DNA from: Streptomyces sp. NBC_01314
Lineage (GTDB): Bacteria > Actinomycetota > Actinomycetes > Streptomycetales > Streptomycetaceae
Length of the DNA stretch: 64,000 nucleotides
Direction: 5' to 3'
NCBI RefSeq assembly: GCF_041435215.1
Contig: NZ_CP108394.1
Location: 10,974,001-11,038,000 of the forward strand
Part shown: piece after piece, positions 35,469 to 44,583 of the stretch
Position numbering within the stretch: the first letter of the stretch is position 1
Layout of the letters: every line of letters starts with the position of its first letter
Program-made: the position numbers and the translations under genes
The notes under the pieces: model-generated
Database searches by the model: none
Seen by the model: the letters and a program-made list of their open reading frames with translations, nothing else
Told to the model about the DNA's origin: nothing

Positions 35469-35963
35469 TCACCTACCGGACACTGGTAAACCGCTCTCCT
35501 CACCCCGAGCGCCTCGATTCGCCCGTACCGGATGCTTGCTCATGATCGAGACCCGATTGAACGCGTTGATGGTGACCGCCACCCAGATCGCGGCGGAGAT
35601 CTGGTCATCGGTGAGCACGCGTCGAGCGGCGTCGTAGGCGGATTCCTGTGCGCCGGCGTCGGTGGGGTCGGTCGTGGCCTCGGCCAGCTCGAGAGCCGCA
35701 CGTTCCGGAGCGGAGAACACCTCGGTGTCCCGCCACGCGGCCAGTACGCCCAGCCGCTGCGCCGACTCACCCGCGCGTACGGCCGCCCTGGTGTGGAGGT
35801 CGAGGCAGAAGGCGCATCCGTTGATCTGCGACACGCGGAGGTTGATCAGCTCCACGACGGTGCGGTCGAGCCCTGCCTCGGCGGCGACCGTGCGCACCGC
35901 TTCCGACGTCTGCCCCAGGGCCTGGAAGGCCTTGGGGCTCTGTTTGTCGATGAAGATCCGCAT
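35469..35963 (-). CDS. AhpD-like / carboxymuconolactone decarboxylase family protein
   Basis: A 164-residue all-helical AhpD-fold protein. The redox pair is Cys50 and Cys53 with His57 in INGCAFCLDLHTRAA, the alkylhydroperoxidase active-site pattern. EFTVAVEL-like ends are replaced by VTINAFNRVSIMSKH. It probably reduces peroxides or acts as a thiol relay. It is divergent from the pirin gene across 94 bases that hold one MarR-type palindrome, so both genes may be controlled by it. The last 20 residues form a charged tail. Confidence 0.88.
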   Translation of the reverse strand: MRIFIDKQSPKAFQALGQTSEAVRTVAAEAGLDRTVVELINLRVSQINGCAFCLDLHTRAAVRAGESAQRLGVLAAWRDTEVFSAPERAALELAEATTDPTDAGAQESAYDAARRVLTDDQISAAIWVAVTINAFNRVSIMSKHPVRANRGARGEESGLPVSGR

Positions 35964-36017
35964 GTCTCCCGCTCGTTGGCTGCTTGTTGTGGCCTTCGCT
36001 CTATGATCATGGCATCA

Positions 36018-36035
36018 TAGTTGATGTAACAACTA
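36018..36035. promoter_or_regulatory. MarR-type palindrome between AhpD and pirin genes
   Basis: TAGTTG-N6-CAACTA, perfect 6-base arms, 22 bases before the pirin GTG and 54 bases before the AhpD ATG. Placed to govern either or both. Confidence 0.6.
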
Positions 36036-36057
36036 GATTCCATGGGAGGTGGTCTCG

Positions 36058-37047
36058 GTGAGCAATAGGGAAGCCGAGCCGGCAGTGATGAGATACGGGT
36101 CGCCGGTCGACGACGTACGGTCGGCAGGGGCGCCCCGGGTCGACGTGCTCCCCGCGCGGGAGGTGCCCCTGGGCGGACCGCGCTCGATGACGGTGCGGCG
36201 GACGCTGCCGCAGCGGGACCGGCCGCTGATCGGCGCCTGGTGTTTCGCCGACCACTACGGTCCCGACGAGGTCACCGACAGGGGCGGCATGGCGCTGGCC
36301 CCGCACCCGCACACCGGCCTGCAGACGGTGACCTGGCTGTTCAGCGGGGAGGTCGAGCACCGCGACACGCTCGGCACCCACGCCTTCGTGCGCCCCGGGG
36401 AGATCAACCTCATGACGGGTGGGTACGGCATCGCCCACTCGGAGGTCTCCACCCCGCGCACGACCGTCGTCCACGGCGTCCAGCTGTGGGTGGCGCTGCC
36501 GGAGGAGCACCGGAACGCCGAACGGGACTTCCAGCACTACGCGCCCGAGCCCGTGCGGATGGAGGGGGCCGAGATCAGGGTCTTTCTCGGTTCGCTCGCC
36601 GGTGGGGTCTCTCCGGTGCGGACGTTCACGCCGCTGATCGGCGCCGAGATCGTCCTCGAACCGCATATGACGGTCGCTCTCCCCGTGGACACCGACTTCG
36701 AGCACGGTGTTCTCGTGGACAGCGGGGACGTTCGTGTGGCCGACACCCTGCTGCACCGGGCGGAGCTGGGCTATGTCCCGCCGGGTGCGGGCACCTTGAC
36801 GCTCACGAACGAGTCGGACGGTCCGGCGCGGACGATTCTGCTCGGCGGCACCCCGTTCGAGGAGGAGATCGTCATGTGGTGGAACTTCATCGGCCGCACT
36901 CACGGGGACATCGTCAAGGCCCGGGAGGACTGGGAGGCCTCCTCCGACCGCTTCGGCACCATGGAGGGATTTCCCGGAGGCCGTCTCCCCGCGCCCGCCC
37001 TGCCCAACGCCACCATCAGGCCGCGTCGTAACCCTCCGCGCCGCTGA
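36058..37047 (+). CDS. Pirin family protein
   Basis: A ~329-residue bicupin of the pirin family. The iron ligands match pirin: His83 and His85 in PHPHTG, His127 and Glu129 in AHSE. GGMALAPHPH, GEINLMTGGYG and HGVQLWVALPEE are family marks. Pirins include quercetin 2,3-dioxygenases and redox-sensing co-regulators; which applies is unknown. GTG 36058 is preferred over the frame's first GTG at 36049 because GGAGG lies eight bases upstream of it. The GNAT-like gene starts 21 bases after it. Confidence 0.9.
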   Translation: MSNREAEPAVMRYGSPVDDVRSAGAPRVDVLPAREVPLGGPRSMTVRRTLPQRDRPLIGAWCFADHYGPDEVTDRGGMALAPHPHTGLQTVTWLFSGEVEHRDTLGTHAFVRPGEINLMTGGYGIAHSEVSTPRTTVVHGVQLWVALPEEHRNAERDFQHYAPEPVRMEGAEIRVFLGSLAGGVSPVRTFTPLIGAEIVLEPHMTVALPVDTDFEHGVLVDSGDVRVADTLLHRAELGYVPPGAGTLTLTNESDGPARTILLGGTPFEEEIVMWWNFIGRTHGDIVKAREDWEASSDRFGTMEGFPGGRLPAPALPNATIRPRRNPPRR

Positions 37048-37068
37048 CCTCCCTCGGAAAGGCCCCCC

Positions 37069-37407
37069 ATGAGCCAGTCTTCTGCCGACCCCGCCGTCGA
37101 GCGCGTGGACGCACACCATCGGTACGAGATCGTGGTCGACGGCAAGCGCGCCGGCGTGACCGAGTTCCGCGACCACGGTGAGCAGCGCGTGTTCTTCCAC
37201 ACGGAGGTCGACGACGCCTACGCCGGACAGGGCCTGGCCGCACAGCTGGTGCGGCAGGCGCTCACCGACACGCGCGCCTCCGGGAAGCGGATAGTCCCTG
37301 CCTGCCCCTACGTGGCCAAGTTCCTGAAGAGGCATGACGAGTTCGCCGACATCACTGATCCCGTGACCCCTGAGGTCCTGCGGTGGCTTGAGGTGCACCT
37401 GGGCTGA
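37069..37407 (+). CDS. GNAT-fold N-acetyltransferase (NATD1/YjdJ-like)
   Basis: A 112-residue minimal GNAT domain of the YjdJ/NATD1 group: RYEIVVDGKRAGVTEFRDH, TEVDDAYAGQGLAAQLVRQAL (acetyl-CoA loop Q/GxGxA) and RIVPACPYVAKFLKRHDEF. It lacks an obvious substrate domain, as usual for this group. GGAAAGG precedes ATG 37069. It is co-directional with pirin and followed by a hairpin. Confidence 0.9.
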   Translation: MSQSSADPAVERVDAHHRYEIVVDGKRAGVTEFRDHGEQRVFFHTEVDDAYAGQGLAAQLVRQALTDTRASGKRIVPACPYVAKFLKRHDEFADITDPVTPEVLRWLEVHLG

Positions 37408-37428
37408 ATTGCCGTCGCCTGACCCCTG

Positions 37429-37449
37429 CTGATCTCCGCAGGAGATCAG
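37429..37449 (+). terminator. Hairpin after the pirin-GNAT operon
   Basis: CTGATCTCC / GGAGATCAG, a perfect 9-bp stem with a GCA loop, extended by GACC/GGTC after a small bulge; 22 bases after the GNAT stop. Confidence 0.7.
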
Positions 37450-37951
37450 GGTCGGGCGCGGCTCGGTCTGAGGGACGTGATCAATAACATTCCTTGGCAG
37501 GTCCGCGTCGCCCTTTCTTGGCGACCGGGCCAGAAGCCCCGGATCCAGCTGACCGATCTCGACCACACCTGGACGTGGCGGCCGAGCTTCCCCAACCGCT
37601 CGGCCGGACGATCCTCGTCGAGCGTTGGTCGAAGGCCACTCCCGGAGGGCGCGCCAACCACCGTGCAGAAGAAGTTCGGTGGCCGGTTGCCCCGCGCTTG
37701 CGGTCGAAGTTCCACCCCTCCGCACCGACTGGGCAGTTCATGAGGGACACCCACGGTGGGCGCCAGGCGGAACTGGAGAGAGAACTGTCGATCCGTGACA
37801 ATGCCTTCCGGCTGGGTGGATGGAAGTTGATGAGACAACCGTCGAACCACATCGAGGGCATCTGTCCGGGGCGACGAGTCCACCTTCTCGGGCCGGACCG
37901 GCGACCGGCAGCCGGTCCCGGAAGGGCGGCAGCTGTTCAGGAAGGTCAGAG

Positions 37952-38115
37952 ATGCCCAGACGGTCACACGAGTTGCTCTTCGGAAGCTTCATCACACCCG
38001 TCGCCGACAACACCGAGTGCCGATCAGGTCGACCAGGTTGTGGCGCTCACCCGGCTCTCGGAGCGGGCCGGTCTCGACCTCCTGCTCGCCACGTTCCAGG
38101 ACCACCGTTGCTGAG
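37952..38115 (+). pseudogene. N-terminal fragment of an LLM flavin-dependent oxidoreductase
   Basis: SHELLFGSFITPVADN from an ATG at 37952, then, one frame over, VDQVVALTRLSERAGLDLLLATFQDH match the start of LLM-class monooxygenases. A frameshift separates the two pieces and a stop follows; the other ~270 residues are missing. The 37.45-37.95 kb stretch before it shows nothing recognisable. Confidence 0.65.
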
Positions 38116-38199
38116 CCCGTAGTCAGGTCTCAGCATTCCGGGTATTCCAGGTATTTCGGCCCGGAAGGTCCGTCGCATCGCCAGAGCGTCCAGGGCTCG

Positions 38200-38763
38200 G
38201 CTTGAGGACGGTCTCCCGTTTCTGTCTGCCGCTGGTGCGGCAGGGTTGTGCCACCTGCCCGCCCCGTCCCCGTCTTGCGGTGGGGGGCGGGCGGTGCGGG
38301 TCTTCTGGTCGGCTCCACGGGGTTTCGGCTGCACGCCGTGGGCCACCCCACCGCTTTGGACCAGCCACTCCGGAGGCTGCTCGATGTGCAGGATTCCGGA
38401 GCCTGCGGTCATCCACTGGGTGTCGCCGTCGGTGATGAGGCCGCCGCCCCCGTTGGAGTCCTGGTGCTCCACGGCGCCGTCGAGGAGGTAGGTGACGGTC
38501 TCGAAGCCCCGGTGGGGATGCCAGGGGGTGCCCATGGGCTCGCCAGGGGCCTGCTCGACCTCGCCGATGTGGTCCATGTGTATGAACGGGTCGAGCTCGG
38601 TCGACAGCACTCCGGCGAAGGCGCGGCGGACGGGGAAGCCCTCGCCCTCGAAGCCGATCTGGGCGGTCGTCAGGCGGCGGACGGGCCGGAAGGCGGTGCC
38701 GGCCGGGTCCAGCTCCGGCAGGCGCGGCAGGACCAGGACGTCGTCCACGGTGATCGCGGGCGT
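38200..38763 (-). pseudogene. Second pirin gene, lacking a start and its C-terminal half
   Basis: The frame reads ITVDDVLVLPRLPELDPAG, FIHMDHIGEVEQAPG, the metal site PWHPHRGFETVTYLLDG, GDTQWMTAGSGILHIEQPP and GGVAHGVQ, then homology ends near 38320 in Arg/Pro-rich noise. At the expected start (after AGAGGGGGAAG) the codons are CTC ACG, not ATG or GTG. It follows the DoxX gene in the operon direction, so it was probably the last gene of that unit. Confidence 0.65.
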
Positions 38764-38795
38764 GAGTGCTTCCCCCTCTTCTCTGTCTGTCGCTG

Positions 38796-39173
38796 TCAGA
38801 AGGCGTGCGGACCGAAGCGGCCCCAGGCCACGAAGACGGTCATGGCCAGCAGGACCACGTTCACGACGACCGACTGGCTCTCCCCTCGCCGGCTGTGTGT
38901 GATGCCGGCGCCGAACATGGTCAGTGCCAGGCCGGAGGCGGCCAGCGGAACGAGGTCCGGAGCGATGTCCACCGCCGCGGGCAGAATCAGCCCGAGCGCG
39001 GCGAGAACCTCCAGGATGCCGATCGCCTTGATCATCGCCGGGGGGAAGTCCTCGGCCCAGCCCATGGAGGGAGATACGGCGAGCTTCTCCTTGGACTGGG
39101 CGAGTTTGGCGGCGCCGGCCCCGAAGAAAACCAGAGCGAGCAGGGCCGCGACAGCCCACAGAGCGACGTTCAC
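38796..39173 (-). CDS. DoxX family membrane protein
   Basis: A 125-residue four-helix membrane protein of the DoxX family: VALWAVAALLALVFFGAGAAKL, AIGILEVLAALGLILPA, LVPLAASGLALTMFGAG and VVNVVLLAMTVFVAWG. DoxX proteins are linked to quinone or thiol redox balance at the membrane. GTG 39173 has AGAGG five bases upstream; it lies 57 bases after the reductase gene in the same direction, forming a likely LLM-reductase-DoxX-pirin unit. Confidence 0.88.
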   Translation of the reverse strand: MNVALWAVAALLALVFFGAGAAKLAQSKEKLAVSPSMGWAEDFPPAMIKAIGILEVLAALGLILPAAVDIAPDLVPLAASGLALTMFGAGITHSRRGESQSVVVNVVLLAMTVFVAWGRFGPHAF

Positions 39174-39230
39174 AGGTACCTCTTGTGATCGGGTGGTGTG
39201 GTCCCGCAGAGGCGGTCCCACCTGTTCTGA

Positions 39231-39947
39231 CTACGACGGCTCGGGCACCGCTTCCGAAAGCGTGGGCCGCGCGGCGGCGACGGCCCGTCCGCGCTCCGAG
39301 TCGGGGAACCGGCTGAGCATCGCGCGCAGCTCCTCGGTGTCTACGTTGGCGCCGAACGGCTCCGTTCCCGGCTCCAGCCGCACCCCTGAGGCCAGCGGTC
39401 CCGCGACGACGGCGTCGAAGCCGAGGTCGTCGACGAGGCGCGAGACGGTGATGAGGTCCTCGGGATCGTCACCGGCGATGGCGATGGCCTTGCGGCCACG
39501 GATTCCGGCGGGCCGGGCCCCGTCCTCGAGGTCGTGGTAGCCCATGTGGTTGAAGGCTTTGACCACGCGTGCGCCGGGCAGGAACCGCTGCACGATCTCG
39601 CTGGAGGAGGTGCGTGGGTCGGTGAGATCCGCGCGGATGCCGTCGACCTCCCACCAGTAGTTCATCGCGTCGATGACGAGCTTGCCCTCCAGGGCCGCCG
39701 CCGGAATGCTCCGGTACTTGCCGAGGGGGAGGGCCAGGACGACGACGTCCGCCTTCGCCGCCGCCTGAGCCGCGGTGACCGGGATCGCGCCGGGCGTGAG
39801 GACTTCGACGGTGAGGGCGATCTTGGCGGGGTCGCCCGATCCGGCGATGAGTACGCGGCAGCCGGCCGCACGGGCCAGTCGCGCGAGCACGGTGCCGACC
39901 TTTCCCGCGCCCAGGATGCCGACGGTTGCCATGTCGGTGGTGGCCAT
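39231..39947 (-). CDS. NADP-binding reductase of the F420-dependent NADP reductase type
   Basis: A 238-residue Rossmann protein with [16 protein letters not shown] near the N-terminus, [23 protein letters not shown] and [19 protein letters not shown], the pattern of NADPH:F420 oxidoreductases and related proteins. It probably moves hydride between NADPH and a flavin or F420 cofactor used by the LLM enzyme upstream. It starts 26 bases after the LLM gene stop. The exact cofactor cannot be fixed from sequence. Confidence 0.87.
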   Translation of the reverse strand: MATTDMATVGILGAGKVGTVLARLARAAGCRVLIAGSGDPAKIALTVEVLTPGAIPVTAAQAAAKADVVVLALPLGKYRSIPAAALEGKLVIDAMNYWWEVDGIRADLTDPRTSSSEIVQRFLPGARVVKAFNHMGYHDLEDGARPAGIRGRKAIAIAGDDPEDLITVSRLVDDLGFDAVVAGPLASGVRLEPGTEPFGANVDTEELRAMLSRFPDSERGRAVAAARPTLSEAVPEPS

Positions 39948-39973
39948 GTCCGCTCCGTTCGGTGTCAGTCGGG

Positions 39974-41005
39974 TCAGTCGGCGAGGATGTCGCGGACCAT
40001 GGGGAGGACCTTCGTGCCGTACAGCTCGACGGCACGCAGCCGGGCGCTGATCGGCTGTGCTCCGGCGGTGTAGATGAGGTCGAACCGGCCGACGCCGAGC
40101 GCCTTGATGGCGCGGGCCATCTTGCGGGCCACCGTCTCGGGCGAGCCGATGTACAGGGAGCCGTGCTCGATCTCGGCCGCGTACTCCTCCTTGCGGGCCG
40201 GCTGCCAGCCGCGCAGCGCGCCGATGCGGTCCCGGATGACCTTGTAGTGCGGCCAGTGCAGCTCCCGGGCCTCCTCGTCCGTGTCGGCGATGAAGCCCGG
40301 CGAGTGCATCCCGACCGGGTGGGCGGTCGTGCCGAACTTGTCGGCGGCGCGCTGGTAGAGGTCGATGTACGGCGCGAAGCGTTCCGGGCTGCCGCCGATG
40401 ATGGCGATCATGAGCGGAAACCCGTAGCGCGCGGTGCGGATGACCGACTGGGGTGAGCCGCCGACACCGACCCAGGTGGTCAGATGCCCGGACTCGGTCC
40501 TGGGGAAGACGTCGGCGTGGTCGAGGGCGGGTCGTTTGGTGCCGCTCCAGGTGACCGGCTTCTCCTCCAGTAGCTTGGCGAAGAGTTCGATCTTCTCTTC
40601 GAACAGCACGTCGTAGTCGGCGAGGTCGTAGCCGAAGAGGGAGAACGACTCGGTGAAGGAGCCGCGTCCGAGGATGACTTCGGCCCGGCCGTTCGAGAGC
40701 GCGTCCACGGTCGAGAAGCGCTGGAAGACCCGGACCGGATCGTCGGAGCTCAGCACCGTCACTCCGGAGGAGAGGCGGATCCGCTCGGTGCGGGTGGCGA
40801 TGCCGGCGAGGACGGTCTCCGGGGTCGAGATCGCGAACTCGGGGCGGTGGTGCTCGCCGAGGGCGAGAACGTCGACGCCGGTCTCCTCCGCGAGAACGGC
40901 CTCGTCCACGACCTGCCGGATGGCCCGTGCGTCGGACACCAGGGTGCCGGAGTCGTCCTCCGGCACATCGCCGAACGTGTCCAGACCGAAGACGAGATCA
41001 GACAT
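39974..41005 (-). CDS. LLM class flavin-dependent oxidoreductase
   Basis: A 343-residue luciferase-like TIM-barrel monooxygenase: [17 protein letters not shown] (flavin pocket), [36 protein letters not shown] and [20 protein letters not shown]. It should use FMNH2 or F420H2 supplied by a partner reductase such as the next gene. ATG 41005 has AAGGAACC upstream; the frame extends to 41104 but that stretch contains the operators. Two MarR-type palindromes lie 61 and 88 bases upstream. Confidence 0.92.
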   Translation of the reverse strand: MSDLVFGLDTFGDVPEDDSGTLVSDARAIRQVVDEAVLAEETGVDVLALGEHHRPEFAISTPETVLAGIATRTERIRLSSGVTVLSSDDPVRVFQRFSTVDALSNGRAEVILGRGSFTESFSLFGYDLADYDVLFEEKIELFAKLLEEKPVTWSGTKRPALDHADVFPRTESGHLTTWVGVGGSPQSVIRTARYGFPLMIAIIGGSPERFAPYIDLYQRAADKFGTTAHPVGMHSPGFIADTDEEARELHWPHYKVIRDRIGALRGWQPARKEEYAAEIEHGSLYIGSPETVARKMARAIKALGVGRFDLIYTAGAQPISARLRAVELYGTKVLPMVRDILAD

Positions 41006-41065
41006 GGCTGGGTTCCTTCGTGAGTGGGTGATGCACCCGTGGGGGCGACTTCGTGGCACCAACGG

Positions 41066-41077
41066 TTGACGTATCAA
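41066..41077. promoter_or_regulatory. MarR-type palindrome, LLM operon, proximal
   Basis: TTGA-CGTA-TCAA with perfect 4-base arms, flanked by G and T extensions; 61 bases upstream of the LLM ATG (minus strand). Confidence 0.6.
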
Positions 41078-41092
41078 TAATAACCAACGTAA

Positions 41093-41104
41093 TTGATGTG
41101 TCAA
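41093..41104. promoter_or_regulatory. MarR-type palindrome, LLM operon, distal
   Basis: TTGA-TGTG-TCAA, 27 bases from the neighbouring site. On the other side, GGGAGGGAG and an ATG at 41121 suggest a lost plus-strand gene once shared it. Confidence 0.6.
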
Positions 41105-41449
41105 CTAAAGGGAGGGAGTGATGAAGGGGCCACGCAGGGCGCCGCCTGCACCCCTCCTCACTCGCCTCCGGTGTCGGCTGGCAGCGCAGTCGTCGCTCGC
41201 GCCCCCTCTGGCGAATGGAGCTGCGAGGGCTCGCACGGCGTGCGGAGTGCGCCGCCGACAGTCGGGGTGCCGAGGTGGTGTCGACGGATGAGGGTGCTCA
41301 AGCGTTCCGGCGCGCATCCCTTCCCCGTCTGCGCGCTTCCATGAGCTGTCCGTCGGCCCCCTCGACCGGGTTCAGCTGTCCGCGGCCAAGCATCTCGCGA
41401 CAACGCTGCGGACGGGGCTGGAGTCGTTGTGGGGGCGCCTGACCGCTCC

Positions 41450-41816
41450 TCGCCGGAACAGGCGGGCCGTGCGCACGAGGCGTTCCTCGCGTACGACAAG
41501 CCGCTCAACCGGCACATCTACCTGCGCGCCGCCAATGGAATCCTCTTCTGCCAGCTACTCACCCGGCATCTGGAGAGATGCTGCCGATCGTCTCGCCGTG
41601 GGGGAGTGCGCGGTATGAGTGGGCGGCGATGGGGTGCCCCCGTAACTTCCGCCGCTGGCGGGTATGAGGGACGCCACCCGCGAGATCGCCGTGGCCGTGG
41701 TCAAGGCCGTGGTGGAGGGCGGCGTCCCACCCGAGGCCGCGGAGGCCGAGCTGTGCGCTGCGGTCACGGCGACGCGGTGGACGCCGAGGTACGCCCGACC
41801 GTGGGAGATGTCATGA
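41450..41816 (+). pseudogene. Malic enzyme remnant with internal deletion
   Basis: HEAFLAYDKPLNRHIYLRA and, one frame over, EMLPIV match the N-terminus of large NAD-malic enzymes; after about 75 bases MRDATREIAVAVVKAVVEGG and ATRWTPRYAR match their extreme C-terminus, ending at 41816. The roughly 450 residues between, with the catalytic and NAD sites, are gone. The 41.12-41.45 kb stretch before it shows nothing supportable. Confidence 0.55.
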
Positions 41817-41845
41817 CCGATGGATTGGGCCTTCATGTAACTGGG

Positions 41846-41868
41846 TGACCCGTCAACTCCTTTACACT
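41846..41868 (+). promoter_or_regulatory. Promoter and operator of the MarR gene at 41.9 kb
   Basis: TGAC-CC-GTCA (41846-41855) resembles the MarR-type core, and TACACT (41863-41868) is a -10 box seven bases from the ATG. The operator sits in the -35/-10 spacer, ideal for autorepression; no Shine-Dalgarno is present, so the mRNA is probably leaderless. Confidence 0.55.
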
Positions 41869-41875
41869 CGCTTGT

Positions 41876-42343
41876 ATGGATGAAGAGGTGCGGTGGTTGA
41901 CGGCGGAGGAGCAGCACGCCTGGCGGAGCTTTGTCCGGTTGCATGAGCGGCTGGGGGGCCGCCTGTCGCGCATGTTGCAGAGTGAGTCGAAGCTCTCGGC
42001 CGCGGATTTCGGCGTGCTGGTCAATCTGACGGATGTGCCGGACGGTCGGCAGCGTTACCAGGATCTGGCCGCGGCGCTCGAGTGGGAGAAGAGCCGCATG
42101 TCCCACCACATCGCTCGGATGGCAGGAAGAGGGCTGGTGGTCCGCGAGGAGTGCCCCGAGGACGCGCGGGGAGCGTTCGTGGTGATCACGGACGCCGGGC
42201 GGGTGGCGATCGAGGCGGCGGCTCCGCTGCATGTGGAGGCGGTGCGAGAGCTGTTCCTGGATCATGTCACCCCGGCGGAGCTGCGGACTCTGGCCGACAT
42301 CTCCGACCGAGTGGTGGCGAAGCTGGACGAGGACCCTGCCTGA
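41876..42343 (+). CDS. MarR family transcriptional regulator
   Basis: A 155-residue MarR protein. The dimerisation helices flank a winged helix whose recognition part is LEWEKSRMSHHIARMAGRGLVVREECP, followed by the wing GAFVVITDAGR. Close paralogues are the gene at 63.1 kb and the nonsense-mutated one at 31.7 kb. No redox-active Cys is evident besides the one in ECP. Its own promoter has an operator-like site, and it is the best candidate, with its paralogue, for the repressor acting on the TTGA-N4-TCAA sites of this region. Confidence 0.93.
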   Translation: MDEEVRWLTAEEQHAWRSFVRLHERLGGRLSRMLQSESKLSAADFGVLVNLTDVPDGRQRYQDLAAALEWEKSRMSHHIARMAGRGLVVREECPEDARGAFVVITDAGRVAIEAAAPLHVEAVRELFLDHVTPAELRTLADISDRVVAKLDEDPA

Positions 42344-42522
42344 CCGGCCGATCGCAGTGCTACCTGGCAGCAAAGGCGTCCTGAGATTGTCCTGGGCCTC
42401 GAATCCAGGAGCCGTTCCGGACAGGCAGGGACTGGATCGTCGATGGGGCTGTTTCGAGGGAAGGTCGTGGTCGAGCAGTCAGGTTGTATTCCTGCTGTTC
42501 GGGCATGGGATGGGGCCGCTGA

Positions 42523-42700
42523 TGCTCGCGGGAAACCCCATCAACGACATCGACGAGTCCGACCGGGTCAAGGTGGAGCCGTCCTACACCGCGCTGATCG
42601 ACGTCCTCGCCCCGCTCGGCCTGGCATACCTGCACCACACGGAGGCCCCGAGGCCCGCGACCTGACCTTCCGTCTGCGCAAGCAGTTCGGTGGGCCCGGG
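42523..42700 (+). pseudogene. Old yellow enzyme (alkene reductase) fragment, plus strand
   Basis: LAGNPINDIDESD, then YTALIDVLAPLGLAYLHHTE and, after a frameshift, EARDLTFRLRKQFGGP match the middle of OYE-family NADH:flavin oxidoreductases. Neither end is present. Confidence 0.65.
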
Positions 42701-42711
42701 AGGCGGGTCGG

Positions 42712-43620
42712 TCACCGGTGTTGTTCCCTGCTCAGCTCGTCGGTGTATCGGCCGAGGGCGTCCGTGGCCGTGGGGGCTGGGCCGAACAGTTGCTCCTGGC
42801 GGCGGGGGTCGGCGACGTAGCGGCCGCTGTCGAACCAGCTGAACATCGCGGCCATGTCCTTGACCAGCGGCATGAAGCGGCCGGTGACGGCTCCTGCGGC
42901 GCGGGCGACGACGGAGGGGACGGCCCATACCTTGATCTTCTTTCCGGCCCGGCTGCCCATCAGGTCGGCCATCTCGCGCATGCTGACCGGACGGTCCCAG
43001 CCGATGTCGATGCGCTCACCGTTTTCTGCCTCGGCGTCGACGGCGGCCGCCAGGTAGGCGGCGAGATCGGAGGTGTGGACGAAGGTCAGCGGGACGGTGG
43101 TCTTGCCGATCCACGTCAGGCGGCCCTTGTCGATCGGGTTGCCCGCCATGGTCGCGATCTGGTCGAGGAACGCCCCCGGCCGCAGGGCGACGAACGGGAC
43201 GCCGAGCTGTTCGAGCTTGTCCTCGGCGATCTTCTTGTGCCAGAAGTGCGGGACCTGGGGCGTCTGGTCGCTGGTGAGGATGCTGGTCAGGACGAACCGC
43301 CGGATGCCGGTGCGGTGGGCGGCCTCGGCGAGGTTGGCGTTGCCGACGGTGTCGATGTCGTGCGCGTTCTTGCCGCCGCGGGTGTAGCCGGCGGCGGTGG
43401 TGATGACGGCATCGGCGCCCTTCATGGCGGCGACGAGTGAGTCGAGGTCGAGCATGTCGCCGCGGACGATCTCGACACCCCGGCTTTCGAGCCCGCTGGC
43501 GTCGGTGGTCGGCCGGACCAGGGCGCGGACGTTCTTACCGCGCTTGAGCAGTTCGTCGACGACCTTGCCGCCGAGGGAGCCGGTCGCGCCGACGACGAGG
43601 ACGGGGAGGGGGGTGGTCAT
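42712..43620 (-). CDS. NAD(P)H-binding protein (atypical SDR, NmrA-like)
   Basis: A 302-residue atypical SDR beginning LPVLVVGATGSLGGKVVDELL; GDMLDLDSLVAAMKGADAVIT, FVLTSILTSD and FVALRPGAFLDQIATM are family marks. This group includes putative quinone or flavin reductases. ATG 43620 is taken as start; ATG 43638 is an alternative six codons upstream. It faces away from the MarR gene at 44.1 kb, with remnants and repeats between. The C-terminal helix region MPLVKDMAAMFSWFDSG is typical of the subgroup. Confidence 0.87.
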   Translation of the reverse strand: MTTPLPVLVVGATGSLGGKVVDELLKRGKNVRALVRPTTDASGLESRGVEIVRGDMLDLDSLVAAMKGADAVITTAAGYTRGGKNAHDIDTVGNANLAEAAHRTGIRRFVLTSILTSDQTPQVPHFWHKKIAEDKLEQLGVPFVALRPGAFLDQIATMAGNPIDKGRLTWIGKTTVPLTFVHTSDLAAYLAAAVDAEAENGERIDIGWDRPVSMREMADLMGSRAGKKIKVWAVPSVVARAAGAVTGRFMPLVKDMAAMFSWFDSGRYVADPRRQEQLFGPAPTATDALGRYTDELSREQHR

Positions 43621-43764
43621 GGGGGTCTCGCTTTCCATCAGGTCAGGAGTGGGGGGATTGAGGTGGGCGGGGCAGTGGTGGCCGCGGACGTGAGCGCGAC
43701 TTCGGCCCGGGTCGCTCAAGGAGCGGGCCTGTGGTGGACGGATCCGTGCCGCGCGTCGCTGCCG

Positions 43765-43865
43765 ATGCTGCAGGAGCTTGCGGAGGTCGAAGGCGTCCCG
43801 GACGCGGGTGATGCGGCCGTCCTCGATGTGCGGCCGACCGGCGAGGGGGAAGGGCTCGCCGGTCC
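43765..43865 (-). pseudogene. NTF2/SnoaL-like C-terminal fragment
   Basis: GRPHIEDGRITRVRDAFDLRKLL is the last strand and helix of limonene-epoxide-hydrolase/SnoaL-like proteins; nothing upstream in frame belongs to it. Confidence 0.5.
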
Positions 43866-44013
43866 GAGGGGGTGTCGCCCGGCCCCCTGAATGAGTCCGC
43901 CTGCCTGCACCGAGACAGCTCGCGCTTGAAGCGCTGAGGCCCCGCAACCTCCCGTTCTCCCTGGCGGACGGAGACTAGTAGTGAATCTGCCACATTCAAG
44001 CGATTTGCGCCCT

Positions 44014-44047
44014 ATGCTTGTAAATTCACCATGCTTGTAAATTCACC
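44014..44047. repeat. Perfect 17-base direct repeat
   Basis: ATGCTTGTAAATTCACC occurs twice in a row (44014-44030 and 44031-44047). A partly complementary stretch (GTGAATCTGCCACATTCAAG) begins 33 bases earlier at 43981. It lies 46 bases beyond the stop of the MarR gene at 44.1 kb and could be a regulator-binding cluster. Confidence 0.6.
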
Positions 44048-44092
44048 CATCTATCGCGTGGGGCACGCCAACTTGGGATGCAAACGGGGGAG

Positions 44093-44572
44093 CTACTTGG
44101 ACTCTTCTTCCGGAAGAGAGCGGCTGTTGATCGCGTCGGCGATGGCGTAGGCGGTGCGGACGAAGGACTCTGCCTGCTGCGCCGACAGGTTCTGCGCGGA
44201 GGTTTCCTCCAGGGCCTGCCACATCGCTGCGATGGGCTCGCGCATGGCACGCCCCTTGTCGGTGAGGTGGACGACCATGACGCGCCGGTCGTGTTCGGCC
44301 GGCTCGCGGATGAGCAGGCCGGCGTCCTGCATGCGGCGTAGGGACTTGGAGACGGTGGAGTGGTCCAGGCCGACGCTGTCGAGCAGTTCGGACTGGGTCT
44401 GGCCGTCCCGGTCGAGGAGCTGCATCAGGAGCAGTTCCTGCCCGGGATGCAGGTCCATCTCGCGGAGCATGGCGCCGGCGCGGGCGCGGTGGGCGCGGGC
44501 GAGCTGGAAGATCGCGTAGCTCATCGGCCCCTCGCTGGCCGTAGTGGGGGTGCGGGGTGTGGGGTCGGGCAT
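44093..44572 (-). CDS. MarR family transcriptional regulator (different subgroup)
   Basis: A 159-residue MarR protein with the winged helix QTQSELLDSVGLDHSTVSKSLRRMQDAGLLIREPAEHDRR and wing VMVVHLTDKGR. It is not close to the WEKSRMSHH paralogues. GAGGAA lies seven bases before ATG 44572. It stands 11 bases after an alkene-reductase remnant and near a quinone-type oxidoreductase, whose upstream palindrome may be its target. Confidence 0.92.
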   Translation of the reverse strand: MPDPTPRTPTTASEGPMSYAIFQLARAHRARAGAMLREMDLHPGQELLLMQLLDRDGQTQSELLDSVGLDHSTVSKSLRRMQDAGLLIREPAEHDRRVMVVHLTDKGRAMREPIAAMWQALEETSAQNLSAQQAESFVRTAYAIADAINSRSLPEEESK

Positions 44573-44583
44573 GGTTCGGTTCC

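Noticed and set aside
38047..39159. A single 370-codon pirin-containing minus-strand gene
   Set aside because: The upstream third is antisense-like noise opposite no gene but in another frame of DoxX, and the region after GVQ has no pirin homology; only a fragment of pirin is supported.
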